Below, one piece after another: positions 40,896-49,135 of a stretch of 64,000 bases of DNA. This DNA is from PALSA-188 sp050746185 (GTDB lineage Bacteria; Acidobacteriota; Terriglobia; Terriglobales; Acidobacteriaceae). The first letter of the stretch is position 1. Each line of letters opens with the position of its first letter. Location: NCBI GenBank assembly GCA_050746185.1, contig JBOGLA010000002.1, positions 1 to 64,000 on the forward strand. Direction: 5' to 3'. Made by a program: the position numbers and the translations under genes. The notes beneath the pieces were generated by a model. It saw nothing but the letters and a program-made list of their open reading frames with translations. It had not been told where the DNA came from and did not search any database.

Positions 40896-41771
40896 TTAGC
40901 CCGCTGTCTTCAGCGCACTTGCTACCCTTGGGATTCCCTGCAAATCGTTTGTGATCGTGATTTCGTCCCATCCCTGTAACAATTGCTTTACTCCCTCCGC
41001 GATCGTCCCGCTGATTTCCATCACCAGCCAGCCTCCGGGCTTAACCACGGATTGAGCTTGCGGAATTAAGCGCTCGATAACTTCCAGCCCGGTCGTCCCG
41101 GCAAATACGGCCTGGCGCGGCTCGAATTTCCGGACTTCCAGTTGGACTTGATCGGCCTCCGATTCGCCGACGTAGGGCGGATTAGAAACTACGAAATCAA
41201 ACCTGGCTGATTCGAATCCTTGCAGCAGATCTGCGAGATGGAATTGGACTCTGCTGTCAAATTGATGTCGGGCGGCATTGATCCGGGCGACTTCCAGCGC
41301 CGTAGCAGAAATGTCAGTGGCATGGATTTCCGCTTGCGGCAGTTCTTTAGCCAACGCAACTGCGATACATCCGGAGCCGGTTCCAACGTCAACGATCCGA
41401 ACAGTGGCGGGCGAGAGCTTGCCCTGCGTTTGTCGAAGGGGCGGCCGCCCCACACGATCCAAAACTGCCTCAATCACGTGCTCCGTCTCGGGACGCGGAA
41501 TCAGCACGGCCGGCGAAACTAGGAAGTCCATTCCCCAGAATTCCTGATGCCCCGTGATGTACTGCGCCGGAACTCCATGCGCACGTTCAGCCAAAGCATT
41601 ATCGTAGCGATTCACTTCTTCCTGCGTGAGTTCCCGCTCGGGATGCGCGTAGAGATATGCCCTGTCACAGCTCAGCGCGAACATGAGCAACAATTCGGCA
41701 TTCATGCGCGGGGATGGAACGGTGGCGGTAAGGCGGGAAGTCGCAGTAAGAAGAGCCTGATGAAGCAGCAT
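40896..41771 (-). CDS. prmC: release-factor glutamine methyltransferase
   Basis: 291 residues. N-terminal helical domain (ALSCDRAYLYAHPERELTQEE), SAM site VDVGTGSGCIAVALAKE, and the NPPY motif in FVVSNPPYVGESE. Methylates the GGQ glutamine of RF1/RF2. Between the two domains an extra VGRPPLRQTQGKLSPA is encoded by a repeat-like stretch (GGGGCGGCCGCCCC, 41438-41451). It is split from prfA by a two-gene module. TAAGAT lies 6 nt before the ATG. Confidence 0.93.
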   Translation of the reverse strand: MLLHQALLTATSRLTATVPSPRMNAELLLMFALSCDRAYLYAHPERELTQEEVNRYDNALAERAHGVPAQYITGHQEFWGMDFLVSPAVLIPRPETEHVIEAVLDRVGRPPLRQTQGKLSPATVRIVDVGTGSGCIAVALAKELPQAEIHATDISATALEVARINAARHQFDSRVQFHLADLLQGFESARFDFVVSNPPYVGESEADQVQLEVRKFEPRQAVFAGTTGLEVIERLIPQAQSVVKPGGWLVMEISGTIAEGVKQLLQGWDEITITNDLQGIPRVASALKTAG

Positions 41772-41777
41772 TTCAGT

Positions 41778-41783
41778 ATCTTA
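41778..41783 (-). promoter_or_regulatory. candidate -10 box for prmC, leaderless
   Basis: TAAGAT on the minus strand ends 6 nt before the prmC ATG. It would give prmC its own start after separation from prfA. Confidence 0.4.
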
Positions 41784-41812
41784 AGGGTATTCGTCGGTAC
41801 GGTTAGATACGT

Positions 41813-41818
41813 ATAATA
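41813..41818 (+). promoter_or_regulatory. -10 box for the DUF4258-like/DUF2283 module
   Basis: Perfect TATAAT, 25 nt before the ATG at 41844. It is divergent from the prmC start. The stretch TACGGTTAGATACGTA before it is a loose inverted repeat, a possible operator. Confidence 0.45.
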
Positions 41819-41843
41819 AACTTGATGTTTTTCGAAATGGCCG

Positions 41844-42086
41844 ATGAAGACCACACGATATTTTCGTGAACAGGTCTTGAGAAAAAGGCCATATATTCAG
41901 TTGGAATGGTGCGAGAAAATTCTTGCCCAGCCAATCGCGCGCACGGTCCAATCCGATGGACGGATTCGTTTCTGGGGAATTGTTCCGGAATTTGGCAACC
42001 GGGTCATTCGCGTGGTGACCTTGCATGATGGGGAGACGGTGCACAACGCGTTTCCCGACAGAGATTTCAAGCCCCCGGAGATTTGA
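41844..42086 (+). CDS. DUF4258-like small protein, putative toxin partner
   Basis: 80 residues. RKRPYIQLEWCEKILAQPI, RIRFWGIVPEFGNRVIRVVTLHDGETVHNAFPDR match the pattern of small DUF4258-type proteins paired with DUF2283. Such pairs have toxin-antitoxin layout (two short genes, 11 nt apart). The family name is a judgement from the motif GETVHNAFxDR and is not searched. Confidence 0.65.
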   Translation: MKTTRYFREQVLRKRPYIQLEWCEKILAQPIARTVQSDGRIRFWGIVPEFGNRVIRVVTLHDGETVHNAFPDRDFKPPEI

Positions 42087-42097
42087 AGGGATTTTTT

Positions 42098-42328
42098 ATG
42101 AAACTGCATTATGACCGGGAAACCGACTCGCTGTACATTGACTTGAATTCCCGGCCCAGCGCCGATTCTCGCGAAATTCAGGAAGGCGTGGTCGTTGACG
42201 TGGATTCAAACGGGAAGCTTGTCGGGATTGATATTCAGCACGCCTCCGAAGTTTTGGATCTTGCTACGTTCGAGGCCGATTCTTTACTTTCAGCCGGCCC
42301 ACAGTTGCCGGGAACTTCTGGGCGATAA
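42098..42328 (+). CDS. DUF2283 protein, putative antitoxin partner
   Basis: 76 residues from ATG 42098 (GGGATTTTT upstream; a 5-codon longer start exists at 42083). MKLHYDRETDSLYIDL, VVVDVDSNGKLVGIDIQHAS is the DUF2283 signature. Downstream of the DUF4258-like gene in the same operon. Confidence 0.8.
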   Translation: MKLHYDRETDSLYIDLNSRPSADSREIQEGVVVDVDSNGKLVGIDIQHASEVLDLATFEADSLLSAGPQLPGTSGR

Positions 42329-42391
42329 AAAACTGCTGTCCCCAATTCATCTGTTCTCGTCGCAGGTCGTCTGGGCCTTTGACCCGGAATT

Positions 42392-43471
42392 TCAGGCGAC
42401 TCCCGCCGTTTCGTGCTTAAGCTTTTCTTCCTGGTAGTGCGTCTCCAACGCCTCGAGAATTGGCTGTAGTTTCCCGTCCATCACTTCCTGCAATTGATGG
42501 ATGGTCAAACCTATGCGATGGTCGGTCACGCGGTTCTGCGGAAAATTGTAGGTACGAATTTTTTCGCTGCGGTCTCCCGATCCAACCATCGCTTTGCGTT
42601 CTTTGGCCAGCGCGTCCTGTTGCTTCTGCATCTCCATTTCGTAAAGCCGGGCCCGCAGAACCCGCATTCCCTTTTCGCGATTCTTGATCTGCGATTTTTC
42701 ATCCTGGCAGCTCACTACCGTGTTTGTCGGCAGATGCGTGATTCGCACCGCCGAATACGTCGTATTCACCGATTGCCCGCCGGGACCGGACGAGCAGAAC
42801 GTATCAATACGCAGGTCTTTCGCTTCGATTTTGACGTCCACATCCTCCGCTTCGGGTAGCACCGCGACGGTGACCGCCGAAGTATGCACCCGCCCCTGCT
42901 GTTCGGTCGCGGGAACCCTCTGCACGCGATGAACTCCGCTCTCGTATTTCAACTGCGAGTACACGCGCTTGCCTTCGATGATTGCGATAACTTCCTTCAA
43001 GCCCCCTACGGAGGATTCAGAAGTGGAAAGCACTTCCACTTTCCAGCGCTGAATCTCAGCGTATCGTGTATACATGCGGAATATTTCCGCGGCAAATAGA
43101 GTGGCTTCATCGCCACCCGTGCCGGCGCGAATTTCCAGGATCACATCTTTTTCGTCGTTGGGATCTTTAGGCAACAGCAACACCCTTAGCTCTTGCTCAA
43201 TGACCGCTGCTCGTGATTCCAGGCGCGTCAGCTCTTCCCGCGCGTAAGCCAGCATCTCCGGGTCTTTTTCGTCGGCCAGCATGGTTCGACTTTCCGCAAT
43301 GCCTCGCGTCAGGTCTTTGTACTCGCGATATTTCTCGACGATCGCCGCAATTTCGCTGTGCGCCTTGGCGGCCTTCTGGTATTTCGCGGAGTCATTCATC
43401 GTCTCCGGCGAAGCCAGAAGTTTGTTTAGCCCCTCGTAACGGGTTTCGATTTGATCTAGACGCTCAAACAT
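42392..43471 (-). CDS. prfA: peptide chain release factor 1
   Basis: 359 residues. GGQ in FCSSGPGGQSVNTTYSAVRITHLPTN and the stop-codon-reading PAT in RVPATEQQGRVHTSA identify RF1. N-terminal helical domain is complete. It terminates translation at UAA and UAG. prmC, usually directly downstream, starts 621 nt away beyond the two-gene module on the other strand. Confidence 0.96.
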   Translation of the reverse strand: MFERLDQIETRYEGLNKLLASPETMNDSAKYQKAAKAHSEIAAIVEKYREYKDLTRGIAESRTMLADEKDPEMLAYAREELTRLESRAAVIEQELRVLLLPKDPNDEKDVILEIRAGTGGDEATLFAAEIFRMYTRYAEIQRWKVEVLSTSESSVGGLKEVIAIIEGKRVYSQLKYESGVHRVQRVPATEQQGRVHTSAVTVAVLPEAEDVDVKIEAKDLRIDTFCSSGPGGQSVNTTYSAVRITHLPTNTVVSCQDEKSQIKNREKGMRVLRARLYEMEMQKQQDALAKERKAMVGSGDRSEKIRTYNFPQNRVTDHRIGLTIHQLQEVMDGKLQPILEALETHYQEEKLKHETAGVA

Positions 43472-43484
43472 AAGTCAGTCTGTA

Positions 43485-43545
43485 GAGACGTAGCTTGCTA
43501 CGTCTCCGTTTTCAACCGTAGAGACGCAGCAAGCTGCGTCTCTAC
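43485..43545. repeat. two GTAGAGACG hairpins upstream of prfA
   Basis: GAGACGTAGC-TT-GCTACGTCTC (43485-43506) and GTAGAGACGCAGC-AA-GCTGCGTCTCTAC (43518-43545), both perfect. Dispersed-repeat type, in the gap between DUF1385 and prfA. Confidence 0.7.
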
Positions 43546-43606
43546 CCAACCGTCAAATAATTATGATTGTTTGCAGGTGCGTGAGTAAAGATGGTCGCCG
43601 TCACCG

Positions 43607-44617
43607 CTATGCGATTACCAGTTCCCCACCGTGCTGCGCTTCCAGTTCCATGGCGAGGTTCAGCGCATCAATAGCACACTGCGCCTGAGCATCGGCGGGC
43701 GGCTTGGTGGTCACGCGCTGCATCCACAATCCAGGAGTAGTCATTACGGCGAAGAGCGATCCCCGATGCTTCGCCGCGAAGCGGATGATTTCGTACGACA
43801 ACCCCGCAATTACCGGAAGCAGCGCAATGCGCACGGCAAACCTGGCCCAGAAAGTGGTTACCGGAATCAGCGTATAGACGCCAATGGAGATGATCATAAC
43901 CGTCATCAAGAAACTGGTGCCGCAACGCGGATGGAACGTCGAATAACGCTGCACCGCATTCGTTTCCATGGCATCGCCGTTCTCGAAGGCAAACACCGTC
44001 TTGTGTTCGGCGCCATGATATTCATAAACGCGTCGAATGTCGGGCATCAGCGAAACTCCCCAGATGAACAGCAAAAACAGAAGCAGGCGGATGACGCCGT
44101 CCACCACGTTGAAGATGATCTGCCCGCTGAAAACCGGATCAATCTTCTTCAGTTCCGTGGCCGCCACCAGGGGGATAAATTTGTACATGAAGATAAAAAA
44201 GCCGACTGAAATAATTATGTTGACCGCGGCCATCCACCCACTGATTTCCAATTTCTTTTTCCCGGTGTTCTCCGCTTCTTTCGGCTGCAATTCTTCGAGG
44301 GCGACGTTGGCTGAAAAGCGCAGCGCGCGGAAACCCAGCGTCATCGCATGTCCTAGGGTCATGACTCCGCGAACCACGGGCCATCCCATCCATTTATGCT
44401 TTTCAGAAAGCCTTTCCAAAGGCTCGCTGTGAGTCGAAACATCACCCGAAGGCTTGCGGCACGCAATCGCCCATGCGTGAGGAGAGCGCATCATAACCCC
44501 TTCGAGCACGGCTTGGCCTCCCACCAAGGTCTCTTCCCCGCCTTCGAGCGCGGGGAGAAGTTGCACGGCCACCAGAAAATGCGACCATGTTCGCAGGAAT
44601 TTCCTCAATGAAAGCAT
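43607..44617 (-). CDS. DUF1385 membrane protein
   Basis: 336 residues from ATG 44617 (frame goes back to 44722). VGGQAVLEGVMMRSPHAWAIACRKPSG is the DUF1385 start, with YEYHGAEHKTVFAFENG and HPRCGTSFLMTVMIISI. Four to five membrane segments (about 115-135, 160-185, 235-265, 275-295). Function unknown. In many bacteria it neighbours prfA, as here (135 nt), so co-transcription is plausible. Confidence 0.9.
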   Translation of the reverse strand: MLSLRKFLRTWSHFLVAVQLLPALEGGEETLVGGQAVLEGVMMRSPHAWAIACRKPSGDVSTHSEPLERLSEKHKWMGWPVVRGVMTLGHAMTLGFRALRFSANVALEELQPKEAENTGKKKLEISGWMAAVNIIISVGFFIFMYKFIPLVAATELKKIDPVFSGQIIFNVVDGVIRLLLFLLFIWGVSLMPDIRRVYEYHGAEHKTVFAFENGDAMETNAVQRYSTFHPRCGTSFLMTVMIISIGVYTLIPVTTFWARFAVRIALLPVIAGLSYEIIRFAAKHRGSLFAVMTTPGLWMQRVTTKPPADAQAQCAIDALNLAMELEAQHGGELVIA

Positions 44618-44728
44618 ATGGATTGGATGATCCTCCGCGCCGAAAGGCACAAACATTAGAATAACACGGATGTCCACCCTCGAAGGCGGCCGCAACCTGC
44701 GGGAAGCAATGGGTTTAAACACGGGCGC

Positions 44729-46462
44729 ATGAGAAAACTGGCGGAAATTTGCGAGCAGGTTGCAAGCACCAGCAAGAAGCTGGAAAAGGCGGCGATCGTC
44801 GCTGCCTACTTCAAATCATCCCAGATAGATCAAGCCGCCACATCGGCCGTATTTCTCTCCGGGCGGCCATTTCCGCTCTGGGAGGAAACTACATTACAGG
44901 TTGGGGGATCATCACTGTGGCGCCTTGTCGGCGAACTTTCCGGAAAATCTCAGGCCGACCTGACGGCGGCTTACAAACGTTACGGGGACTTAGGCTCGGT
45001 CGCTGCCGAAGTACTGCCCCGAACCAGAGTCTCAACTGACCTTTCGGTTCTCGACGTTCAAGACCGGTTCCGGGCGATAGCCGCCGCTCGCGGCGTGGCA
45101 GGGAAAACTATCCTGCTGCGCGATCTGCTTTCGCGGGCGGCTCCGCTCGAAGCCAAATACATCATGAAAATCATGACCGGCGATCTCCGCATTGGATTGA
45201 AGGAAAGCCTGGTCGAAGAAGCCATCGCCAAGGCATATGGAGCGGCTGCGGCGGAAGTCCAGCGCGCCAATATGTTGCTCGGCGACATTGGCGAAACCTT
45301 GCGACTCGCCGCACTGGGCCGTCTGGCCGGGGCGCGGATGCGGTTATTCCACCCCCTTGGATTCATGTTGGCTAGTCCCGCCGACTCTGCCGCGGCGGCG
45401 CTGTCGTATTTCGAGAATGCATTCGTAGAAGACAAATACGACGGCATTCGGGCTCAAGTTCATGTTTCGGGAGACAACGTCAAAATCTTTTCCCGAACAC
45501 GGGACGAAATCACGGAATCTTTCCCGGAGCTGGCGGACGCATTGTGCGGATTCTCGCAAGACGCGATCCTCGACGGGGAAATCGTAGCCTGGAGCTACCC
45601 GGCTGCCGAAGCCGATCCCGGAAGAGCCTTGCCTTTTAGCGCCCTGCAAGCGCGCCTTGGCCGAAAGAAAGTCAGCCATGACTTGATTCGCCGCGTGCCG
45701 GTTGCATACCTGGCATTCGACGTTTTGTATGCGGCCGGCGAGTTGCTGCTTGAGCATCCCCTGAAACAGCGGGCGAGCATTCTGGACGGTCTTTTGGCGG
45801 CACAGAAGAAGTCCCTTAAACACCAGGGACATGAAGGTTCACGAAGGCTAATCCGGCCACATCCGCAATCGCGGTTAGCATTTGAGTCGCCGCAGCAAGC
45901 GGCAGTTACTCAAATCACTCGCGCACCTGTATTTCGGGCGTCTTCCCCGGAAGAACTGGATCGCTTGTTCGACGCCGCTCAAGCTCGCGGCAATGAAGGC
46001 CTCATGATCAAAGACCCCGAGTCACCATACACCCCGGGACGCCGGGGCAAGTCGTGGCTGAAGCTAAAGCGCGAGCTCGCCACCTTGGATGCCGTCGTCA
46101 CCGCCGTTGAATACGGCCACGGCAAGAGAATCAGCGTTCTGAGTGACTACACATTCGCCGTTCGAGACGGAGATCAACTGGTCAACATCGGCAAGGCATA
46201 TTCCGGATTGACGGATGTCGAGATCGCTGAGATGACGCAGTGGTTCCTCGCCCACACCATTGAAGACCAGGGATTGCGATTGATGGTCGAGCCGAAAATC
46301 GTCGTCGAAGTCGCGTTCAATAACATGATGCGCTCCGACCGTCACAACAGCGGCTACGCCCTGCGCTTTCCAAGGATAGTGAGATTGCGCCCAGACAAGT
46401 TGCCGGAAGACGCGGACACGATCGAGCGGGCGAGGGAGATATACGAAAAACAGGCAAAATGA
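44729..46462 (+). CDS. ATP-dependent DNA ligase, archaeal/eukaryal type
   Basis: 577 residues. N-terminal DNA-binding domain (about 1-200), nucleotidyltransferase with catalytic Lys in EDKYDGIRAQVH (about 236), DGEIVAW, GLMIKDPESPYTPGRRGKSWLKLK, and the OB domain to the end. Most bacteria rely on NAD-dependent LigA; this ATP-dependent ligase of archaeal LigB type is an additional enzyme. About 30 residues (LKHQGHEGSRRLIRPHPQS...) between two conserved blocks look like a repeat-derived insert. Divergent from DUF1385. Confidence 0.92.
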   Translation: MRKLAEICEQVASTSKKLEKAAIVAAYFKSSQIDQAATSAVFLSGRPFPLWEETTLQVGGSSLWRLVGELSGKSQADLTAAYKRYGDLGSVAAEVLPRTRVSTDLSVLDVQDRFRAIAAARGVAGKTILLRDLLSRAAPLEAKYIMKIMTGDLRIGLKESLVEEAIAKAYGAAAAEVQRANMLLGDIGETLRLAALGRLAGARMRLFHPLGFMLASPADSAAAALSYFENAFVEDKYDGIRAQVHVSGDNVKIFSRTRDEITESFPELADALCGFSQDAILDGEIVAWSYPAAEADPGRALPFSALQARLGRKKVSHDLIRRVPVAYLAFDVLYAAGELLLEHPLKQRASILDGLLAAQKKSLKHQGHEGSRRLIRPHPQSRLAFESPQQAAVTQITRAPVFRASSPEELDRLFDAAQARGNEGLMIKDPESPYTPGRRGKSWLKLKRELATLDAVVTAVEYGHGKRISVLSDYTFAVRDGDQLVNIGKAYSGLTDVEIAEMTQWFLAHTIEDQGLRLMVEPKIVVEVAFNNMMRSDRHNSGYALRFPRIVRLRPDKLPEDADTIERAREIYEKQAK

Positions 46463-46482
46463 TCAGCCGCTCTCCACATTCC

Positions 46483-47046
46483 CTAAAAGTGCAGCACCAG
46501 TCCGGTGGACAACCGAAAGTCGTTCTGCGTTGTGCTGAAGAAATGTGTCTGCAAGAGATCGCCTTCCGCCCGGAATCCGATTCCGTGAATGATGCGGTAA
46601 TCAACTCCTCCGCCCAGAGCGTCAGAAAACGATGTGCGCGAGTCGGAGAATCCGGAACCGCTCCCATGAATGTGCGATACGCCAAAGAAAGCCTCGGCGA
46701 ATGGCGTGAACTTTCCCACTGGAACCGACAGTCGCGGACCAAACAGAACGTTGTGCAACGCAGCGTTCTCGCTGGTAATAAAACAGTCGGGCAAGCCCGT
46801 GCAGGCGCTTGGAAAGTTTTCTGTTCCATAGTGCCCGCTGAAATCGGCGACGATGCCCACGTACGGAAATATCTTTCCTTCCAACGATCCATTCCAGCCA
46901 TTCAAGTTGGCGTGGCTTCCGGAATTTTGATCGGCGCTGAGATATGAATACCCAAAGAAAATGTTCCCCTTGGTGGGTATTTGCGCAGTCGCCGCGCCGG
47001 CAAAAATGAAAAGTGCAATAACAACAATGGTGAACGTGCGGTCCAC
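46483..47046 (-). CDS. small outer-membrane beta-barrel protein
   Basis: 187 residues. Signal peptide (TIVVIALFIFAGAATAQ), then alternating strands (GNIFFGYSYLSAD, WNGSLEGKIFPYVGIVADFSGHYG, FTPFAEAFFGVSHIH) ending in a terminal Phe (STGLVLHF), as in OmpA/porin-like eight-stranded barrels. Function unknown. Convergent with the DNA ligase gene, 20 nt apart. Confidence 0.75.
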   Translation of the reverse strand: MDRTFTIVVIALFIFAGAATAQIPTKGNIFFGYSYLSADQNSGSHANLNGWNGSLEGKIFPYVGIVADFSGHYGTENFPSACTGLPDCFITSENAALHNVLFGPRLSVPVGKFTPFAEAFFGVSHIHGSGSGFSDSRTSFSDALGGGVDYRIIHGIGFRAEGDLLQTHFFSTTQNDFRLSTGLVLHF

Positions 47047-47172
47047 AGAAATATCCTCCGCAAGGAATTGTATTTTTTCTTTGGATGCAGGTTTGGAGAG
47101 AATGGCTACTAAATTGCCTTGGAAATAGAATTAGTTAGGGCACAAATGGCGCAATGGCGGTTCTAACGCCGG

Positions 47173-47469
47173 TTAGCGCTTCTTCCGCCCCGCAATCTTC
47201 GAAAGCGACCGGATGTAATCCTTCATCGTCCCCGGAATAGCTTTGTTATACACGAACTGGCCTTCGCGGCGGCATTCGATAAGGCTGGCATCGGCGAGGG
47301 TCTTCAGATGATGCGATACCGTCGCCGGCGTGACTCCATGCAGCGATGCGACTTCTCCGCAATTCATCTGATCCCGCGAAGCAATCGCCTCAAAAATCAG
47401 CAGGCGGGTCTGATCGCCTAGAGCTTTGGAAATTCGCTCGATTGCCGCGTGATCCATAATTTTTTTCAT
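47173..47469 (-). CDS. ArsR-family transcriptional regulator
   Basis: 98 residues. Winged helix: ISKALGDQTRLLIFEAIASRD, CGEVASLHGVTPATVSHHLKTLADASLIECRREGQFVYNKAIP. No metal-site cysteines beyond one, so the signal is unknown. Divergent from the SDR gene; an inverted repeat (47535-47568) in the shared gap is a likely operator. Confidence 0.87.
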   Translation of the reverse strand: MKKIMDHAAIERISKALGDQTRLLIFEAIASRDQMNCGEVASLHGVTPATVSHHLKTLADASLIECRREGQFVYNKAIPGTMKDYIRSLSKIAGRKKR

Positions 47470-47534
47470 TAAGCTTTGTTCATTTTGGATGCTTGGCCGC
47501 TCGACGCTCCTGGCTTCAGAAGCTGCCCTTCAAA

Positions 47535-47568
47535 TTAGATGCGACTTATTACTTAGACATTCATCTAA
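47535..47568. promoter_or_regulatory. inverted repeats, possible ArsR operator
   Basis: TTAGATG (47535-47541) and CATCTAA (47562-47568) form one inverted pair; TTAGA-6 nt-TCTAA (47553-47568) forms a second, overlapping one. Lies between the ArsR gene and the SDR gene. Confidence 0.5.
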
Positions 47569-47631
47569 ATGTCCGTGTGCGGCATTTGCAAAGTGCCGCA
47601 TGAAGAGCAAGTTTTTCACAGGAGATCATAT

Positions 47632-48381
47632 ATGAAGAGACTCGAAGGCAAAGTCGCCGTGGTTACCGGCGGAAACAGCGGAATTGGATTAGCCACAGCA
47701 CTGCGGTTTCGCGATGAAGGGGCGCGCATCGCCATATCCGGCCGCAGCCAGAAGACATTGGACGAGGCCGCGAAACTCCTCGGCAAGGATGCTCTGGTGG
47801 TTCAGGCCGACGTTTCAAAATTGGCGGACGCCGACAAATTGTTCTCTGCCGTTGCGCAACGGTTTGGCAAGGTTGATGTTTTGTTCGTGAACGCAGGCAT
47901 CGCTAAATTCGTGCCCCTGGAAGCGGCTTCCGAGGAGCATTACGACGAGTTATTCGATATCAATACCAAGGGCGCATACTTCACCATCCAGAAGGCCCTG
48001 CCGCATTTGAATAGCGGTGCATCCATCATTTTGAATAGCAGCGTGGTAAGCCACAAAGGTCCGCCGATGGGCTCGGTGTACGCCGCCACCAAGGCAGCTT
48101 TGCGCTCCTTCACCAGGTCGCTGGCCGCGGCGCTGGTTGACCGGAATATTCGCGTGAACGCAGTTGCTCCGGGTCCGATTGAAACTCCCATCTTTGGACG
48201 AACCGGGCTTCCCAAGGACGTCCTGGACGGGTTCGCCGCCCAGATTCTCGCTTCCGTGCCTATGAAGCGCTTTGGAAAACCTGAAGAAGTGGCGGGCGCC
48301 GTGGCTTTTCTGGCCTCTTCGGATGCTTCCTATGTCACCGGAGTGGAACTGGCCGTTGACGGCGGGAGCGGCGAAGTATAA
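47632..48381 (+). CDS. short-chain dehydrogenase/reductase (SDR)
   Basis: 249 residues from ATG 47632 (CAGGAGATCATAT upstream). Rossmann TGGNSGIGLA, NAG in FVNAGIAKF, catalytic Ser in ILNSSVVSHKG, and YAATK (YxxxK); PG in VAPGPIETP. NAD(P)-dependent oxidoreductase of unknown substrate. Probably controlled by the divergent ArsR gene. Confidence 0.92.
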   Translation: MKRLEGKVAVVTGGNSGIGLATALRFRDEGARIAISGRSQKTLDEAAKLLGKDALVVQADVSKLADADKLFSAVAQRFGKVDVLFVNAGIAKFVPLEAASEEHYDELFDINTKGAYFTIQKALPHLNSGASIILNSSVVSHKGPPMGSVYAATKAALRSFTRSLAAALVDRNIRVNAVAPGPIETPIFGRTGLPKDVLDGFAAQILASVPMKRFGKPEEVAGAVAFLASSDASYVTGVELAVDGGSGEV

Positions 48382-48396
48382 GGCGACTTGCGTAGC

Positions 48397-48416
48397 GGCA
48401 GGTGTCCTCACCTGCC
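48397..48416. terminator. hairpin between convergent genes
   Basis: GGCAGGTG-TCCT-CACCTGCC, 8 bp perfect, in the 41-nt gap between the SDR gene and the minus-strand Ig-domain gene. It could serve both directions. Confidence 0.5.
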
Positions 48417-48422
48417 TTCCGC

Positions 48423-49109
48423 TTATGGAGCCTGCAATACCCTCACATTCGCCATGAGACGTCCGCGAAAAATGCTGTTGATAGGGGCAACTTCAGCCAC
48501 CACGTCCACGTTCACGTTGTACGCGCCATAAGGCAAGTTCTCCCCAAACGGAATCTCGAAATCAATCGTATTTCGCTTGAGCGGGAAATGCTGATACCCG
48601 ATCGCCGTAGCGCGTCCGTTCTCATTGACTGCCAGCACAATCATGGTCAAATCAAAATCCTCGCCGGTCGGATTGGAAACCTTGATCGCACCATCCACTC
48701 GTGAAGCCGTAACCTTCGGGTAACGGCCCCAGAGCACAACTAGAGGTGTGAGGACTAAGAGGTGAAACTCTTCTATAATCTGCCGCTTCGGAATGCCGCT
48801 GTCCGTAACCGTCGCTGAAAATGAAAACTCTCCAGTCTGCGTCGGCATCCCCTCGAGCACCCCATACGGCTCCAATCGAACTCCCTTGGGCAATGCCCCG
48901 CTCGTCAATTTCCAGTTCAAAGGCGTGATTCCACCCTCGGCGTGCATTTCAAAACGGTACAGCGTCTGCAAATATCCTTTGGGAAGAGTTGTGGTTTGTA
49001 CCGTCAGTGGCGCGCCACTGGGGGGCGCCTGCTGCGCGAAGGCAGAGACAGAATCCCCCACCAGCAGCACGAGGACAAAAATCAATCCGCCGGAATATCG
49101 TATCCTCAT
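48423..49109 (-). CDS. secreted protein with putative-Ig (He_PIG) domain
   Basis: 228 residues. Signal peptide (to about 25, SAFAQ), then the He_PIG repeat: LPKGYLQTLYRFEMHAEGGITPLNWKLTSGALPKGVRLEPYGVLEGMPTQTGEFSFSATVTDS. The second half is beta-rich with no family recognised. Surface or periplasmic; role unknown. Divergent from the osmoprotectant-binding protein. Confidence 0.8.
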   Translation of the reverse strand: MRIRYSGGLIFVLVLLVGDSVSAFAQQAPPSGAPLTVQTTTLPKGYLQTLYRFEMHAEGGITPLNWKLTSGALPKGVRLEPYGVLEGMPTQTGEFSFSATVTDSGIPKRQIIEEFHLLVLTPLVVLWGRYPKVTASRVDGAIKVSNPTGEDFDLTMIVLAVNENGRATAIGYQHFPLKRNTIDFEIPFGENLPYGAYNVNVDVVAEVAPINSIFRGRLMANVRVLQAP

Positions 49110-49135
49110 CCTTCAAGCATTATAGGCTGGCCAAA

